Shown piece after piece: positions 61,406-64,000 of a stretch of 64,000 nt of DNA (its first letter is position 1; every line of letters begins with the position of its first letter). Position numbers and translations under genes: made by a program. This stretch comes from an uncultured Erysipelotrichales bacterium. Lineage in GTDB: Bacteria; Bacillota_I; Bacilli_A; Erysipelotrichales; Coprobacillaceae. Under the pieces are notes generated by a model. The model was not told the origin of the DNA. It searched no databases and was given only the letters and a program-made list of their open reading frames with translations. Where the stretch lies: NCBI GenBank assembly GCA_910579135.1, contig CAJTTM010000007.1:1-64000 (forward strand), written 5' to 3'.

Positions 61406-61937
61406 AATATTCAAATACTCTAAAATTTAAATATTTTTGCCCCATAAAATAAAACATTAATTGATCATAATCTTGCTTAGACAATAATTGTCCGCTGTAT
61501 AACATTTCAAATCTTACACCATCTTCTACAAATGAAAAATCCATATCTTTCATGCCATTTTTCAAATAAAATTCTCTTCTTTTTACTCTTTGAGAATAAT
61601 TATCATATTTTTCATCAACCTCTTCAATGCTTAACATTAAAGTATGATGATATTTTTGTTTAAGTAAGGCTAAAGCTTGACTGCCATAACCTTTTCCTCT
61701 TTGAGATTCATCAATTGCAAAATAGAATAGATATGTTAATTGATGATATGTAATTGTGTATGCTAAACCTATCCATTGATTATTATCATATAGACTTAAA
61801 AATTCAGCTTTATTTTGATTGATCTTTTCTATTAAATAATCATATGGTAATCTTTCATCACTAGGAAACGCTTCTAAATATAATCTTTCTACCATTTGAC
61901 AATCATCATTATTCATTAATTTAAATTGTAACATCAC
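61404..61937 (-). CDS. GNAT family N-acetyltransferase
   Basis: 177 residues with the CoA loop FAIDESQRGKGYGSQALALLK near residue 73 and the C-terminal RREFYLKNGMKDMDFSFVEDGVRFEML. Overlaps the G3E GTPase gene by four bases. Substrate unknown. Confidence 0.88.
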   Translation of the reverse strand: MMLQFKLMNNDDCQMVERLYLEAFPSDERLPYDYLIEKINQNKAEFLSLYDNNQWIGLAYTITYHQLTYLFYFAIDESQRGKGYGSQALALLKQKYHHTLMLSIEEVDEKYDNYSQRVKRREFYLKNGMKDMDFSFVEDGVRFEMLYSGQLLSKQDYDQLMFYFMGQKYLNFRVFEY

Positions 61938-62872
61938 TTTCTCCTCTCATTTATATATTCTTCTATTTTATCCTTTACTAAGTTCTCCCCAATCACAATA
62001 ATAACTTCCTGTCCTTGATGAATTGGTTTCATTGATATTTCTTTTTTGGTAGCGTTCACTTCTAACCATTCTTCATTACCTTTATGGATAAAACCTTTTA
62101 TACGAAATATTTTTCCACATTCATTATCTTCAAAAATATTTTTTAATACATTATATAATTGATCCTGATTTATATTCATATTCATAAAATATAATGTTGA
62201 ATAAATATCATTAAAACTTAATTTTTGATAGTTTTCAGGAATATAACCACTTGTTAATATCAGTTCATAATCATCCTCTGTAAAATCATTCCAATTTTTA
62301 TCAATAAATTCATCTGTAATTTGTCTATGACATTGAATGGCTTTTAAAGATTGATTGATATAATTTAATAAATGATTTACTTTTTCTTTAGAAACATCTT
62401 GAGTTTTACTCAAAACAATTTTTCCAGCACTTGCGATTTCACTTGCGAAAATATATTGAGATTGCTTTGATAAATGATAATCTAATTTTGCATCTATAAT
62501 TGTAATTACATTCCCTACTTCATACCAATTATTTAATGGTTCTTCATATAATGTATCAAAGAATTCATCTACATCATATATTCCTGAAGGTTCTATAATA
62601 ATACGATCATAACCTAACATTCCCATCGCAATTAGTTTTGTTTTCAAACGTCTTTGATGAGTTTGTTTATCACTTCCACCACTAATCATTTCTAAATCAC
62701 ATTGATTATCAAGGGCATCTTGAAGTAACATCATATCAACATTGACTGCCCCATAATCATTTTCTATGATTCCTATTTTATATCCTTTTTGTATTAAATA
62801 CTTTGCATACAGTTTTATAAAAGTTGTTTTCCCTGAACCTAAAAACCCAGTTACTAAATCTATTTTAATCAT
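61934..62872 (-). CDS. CobW/G3E-family GTPase without CxCC
   Basis: 312 residues. P-loop GFLGSGKTT (residues 9-17), Walker B-like IIIEPSGI near residue 92, base-recognition SKTQD near residue 153. Where CobW-type metal chaperones have GCxCC, this reads ISGGSDKQTHQRR (near residue 63), so zinc or cobalt handling by the usual Cys motif is doubtful. A CobW_C-like domain follows. Probably a metal or cofactor-insertion GTPase of a Cys-less subgroup. Confidence 0.85.
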   Translation of the reverse strand: MIKIDLVTGFLGSGKTTFIKLYAKYLIQKGYKIGIIENDYGAVNVDMMLLQDALDNQCDLEMISGGSDKQTHQRRLKTKLIAMGMLGYDRIIIEPSGIYDVDEFFDTLYEEPLNNWYEVGNVITIIDAKLDYHLSKQSQYIFASEIASAGKIVLSKTQDVSKEKVNHLLNYINQSLKAIQCHRQITDEFIDKNWNDFTEDDYELILTSGYIPENYQKLSFNDIYSTLYFMNMNINQDQLYNVLKNIFEDNECGKIFRIKGFIHKGNEEWLEVNATKKEISMKPIHQGQEVIIVIGENLVKDKIEEYINERRK

Positions 62873-62950
62873 TTTATCATATCCTTTTTCAATATGTTTT
62901 TATTATACTCGATTAAATGATATAATAAAACTCTAATTTTTATAATTCAT

Positions 62951-63814
62951 TTAATTAAGAAAGTTTAAATATAAGTTCATTGCTTCATCTTTTCCAAAAT
63001 GTTGAATAAGACATTTTAATAAAGATTGTTGTTTTAATGAAGCTTCTTCTATAAAAGAAATGATTTTAAGATCATTAGCTTTCGTATATTGTTCTTTTGA
63101 TTCATATTTTTCATATTTCTCCTTCATTTCTTGTGACATTTTTAAGAACATTTGGAAAGCCTCTTCTCTATATTGAAAAGAACTTTTTATATTTCCTGAA
63201 TAATATAATAAATATAAATGATTATAGATATCATACTCTACAAAAACTGTATTACCACATATTGGATCTTTATAATGATAAATAACAAAATGTTCCTTTT
63301 GTTCTTTAGTAAGATCTCTTTTTAGTGTTTCCATACTTGTATGTTTAAAAATAGAATACTTTGTATCTAGATCTATATGTTTTAAAATGTCTTTAAAAGC
63401 ATTTTGAACATGAAAATAATTTTCCATTGATAATGGATATCTTTCTATTTGATAAGTTGGATGATCTTCCTTTATAAATTGAATAGCACAATCATAACCT
63501 TTATCTCTAGATACAATAACAATATGATGAGAATGAGATATATCTACTAATTCTTTTAATTTTGTGACTATACAAAAATCCATTCCATTCTTTATAGCTT
63601 GTTTTTGTAATAATGGACAAAGGTCAATAATCTTAATCTGTTCATTATCTAAATATTGAAATTTACTAAAAGCTGTTGGATTGCTGATAAAAAGATATAT
63701 GAGTGCTGATTTAGGGATATTATTAGGAATTTGATATCCTACATTTTCTGTGTCCACCAAGAATATATCTTTATACTTCCTTAATTTCATTTTATTTAAT
63801 ATTTGATTTATCAT
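62951..63814 (-). CDS. PIN-like domain protein
   Basis: 287 residues. The N-terminal part has the acidic pattern of PIN/NYN nucleases: IFLVDTENVGYQ (residues 17-28), NGMDFCIV near residue 76, and SRDKGYDCA near residue 103. The rest is helical with a beta stretch. Likely an RNase or a degraded relative; no antitoxin is adjacent. Starts behind AGGAGG. Confidence 0.8.
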   Translation of the reverse strand: MINQILNKMKLRKYKDIFLVDTENVGYQIPNNIPKSALIYLFISNPTAFSKFQYLDNEQIKIIDLCPLLQKQAIKNGMDFCIVTKLKELVDISHSHHIVIVSRDKGYDCAIQFIKEDHPTYQIERYPLSMENYFHVQNAFKDILKHIDLDTKYSIFKHTSMETLKRDLTKEQKEHFVIYHYKDPICGNTVFVEYDIYNHLYLLYYSGNIKSSFQYREEAFQMFLKMSQEMKEKYEKYESKEQYTKANDLKIISFIEEASLKQQSLLKCLIQHFGKDEAMNLYLNFLN

Positions 63815-63936
63815 ATTGTAAATCCTCCTTTATATAAAGAATATACAATAACAATTATATAGATACACGCTTATATAAGTCGGTATCATTGACTTTTATG
63901 GTTTATTATTTTAACATGAATATGAGGTGATAAGTA

Positions 63937-64000
63937 ATGAAGAGAAACAAAGATAAAGATTCTTTTATTAAATTTTTAGCTGTTATTGACATTCTTATTA
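63937..64000 (+). CDS. Start of an unidentified gene, cut by the window edge
   Basis: ATG behind AGGTGATAAGT; the 21 visible codons read MKRNKDKDSFIKFLAVIDILI, a basic stretch then a hydrophobic run. It diverges from the PIN-like gene. Too little is visible to name it. Confidence 0.5.
   Translation, partial: MKRNKDKDSFIKFLAVIDILI

Overview
The window is AT-rich, standard-code DNA from a low-GC Gram-positive bacterium (Bacillota). Strong Shine-Dalgarno sites, an S-box (SAM-I) riboswitch, a NiaR-type NAD regulator, Rpn-family nucleases and spore-related genes (yunB, a YutH-like coat protein) point to a spore-forming gut Erysipelotrichia of the Coprobacillus/Thomasclavelia kind. That placement is inference; no rRNA is present.

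Layout. 0-7.4 kb is mostly core: metK with its riboswitch, mscL, a NifU-like protein, a decayed ECF sigma/anti-sigma pair, an S1-domain gene with pgi, degV, and a seven-tRNA cluster (Val, Thr, Tyr, Gln, Lys, Gly, Gly). 7.4-15.1 kb is an integrated mobilizable element: a broken large serine recombinase, a hairpin-rich non-coding block, a MobV relaxase, and small cargo genes (VanZ-like, PEBP, a Vat/CatB-type acetyltransferase, an XRE regulator, tiny membrane proteins) separated by a repeated terminator/promoter module. 15.2-29.7 kb is accessory. It holds a flavin reductase/HxlR pair, an orphan VbhA-like antitoxin beside a stump of fic, a patatin, a C45 peptidase, a radical SAM protein, and a run of small detoxification-type genes (GNATs, GyrI-like proteins, a WYL regulator, AlkD, an ICMT-like methyltransferase). 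Several genes here are frameshifted or carry stops. An Rpn nuclease follows.

29.8-37.5 kb has an RNA methyltransferase, two sporulation genes and a zinc-ribbon/TPR membrane-protein operon. That operon's consensus promoter contains a run of ten G in its spacer, so it looks phase-variable. 37.6-43.7 kb carries asnB, a split AgrC-like sensor-kinase pair diverging from a LytTR regulator, and an asparaginase. 43.8-53.4 kb has a 6-phospho-beta-glucosidase, two MATE exporters, a secreted CHAP hydrolase, uncharacterised genes and a second Rpn nuclease. Its promoter shares an upstream dyad with that of the first Rpn gene. 53.4-64 kb is metabolic: glpK, an operon of hydrolase-aroD-HD-Gx transporter, the nadABC-niaR operon under a NiaR-type operator, then GNAT, G3E GTPase and PIN-like genes, and the start of one more gene at the right edge.

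The most interesting signals are the phase-variable promoter, the two-protein sensor kinase, the shared control element of the two Rpn nuclease genes, and the mobilizable element with its cassette-like repeats. At least seven genes carry disabling lesions, three of them single-base indels in runs of A. This is either real decay or slippage, or residual sequencing error.
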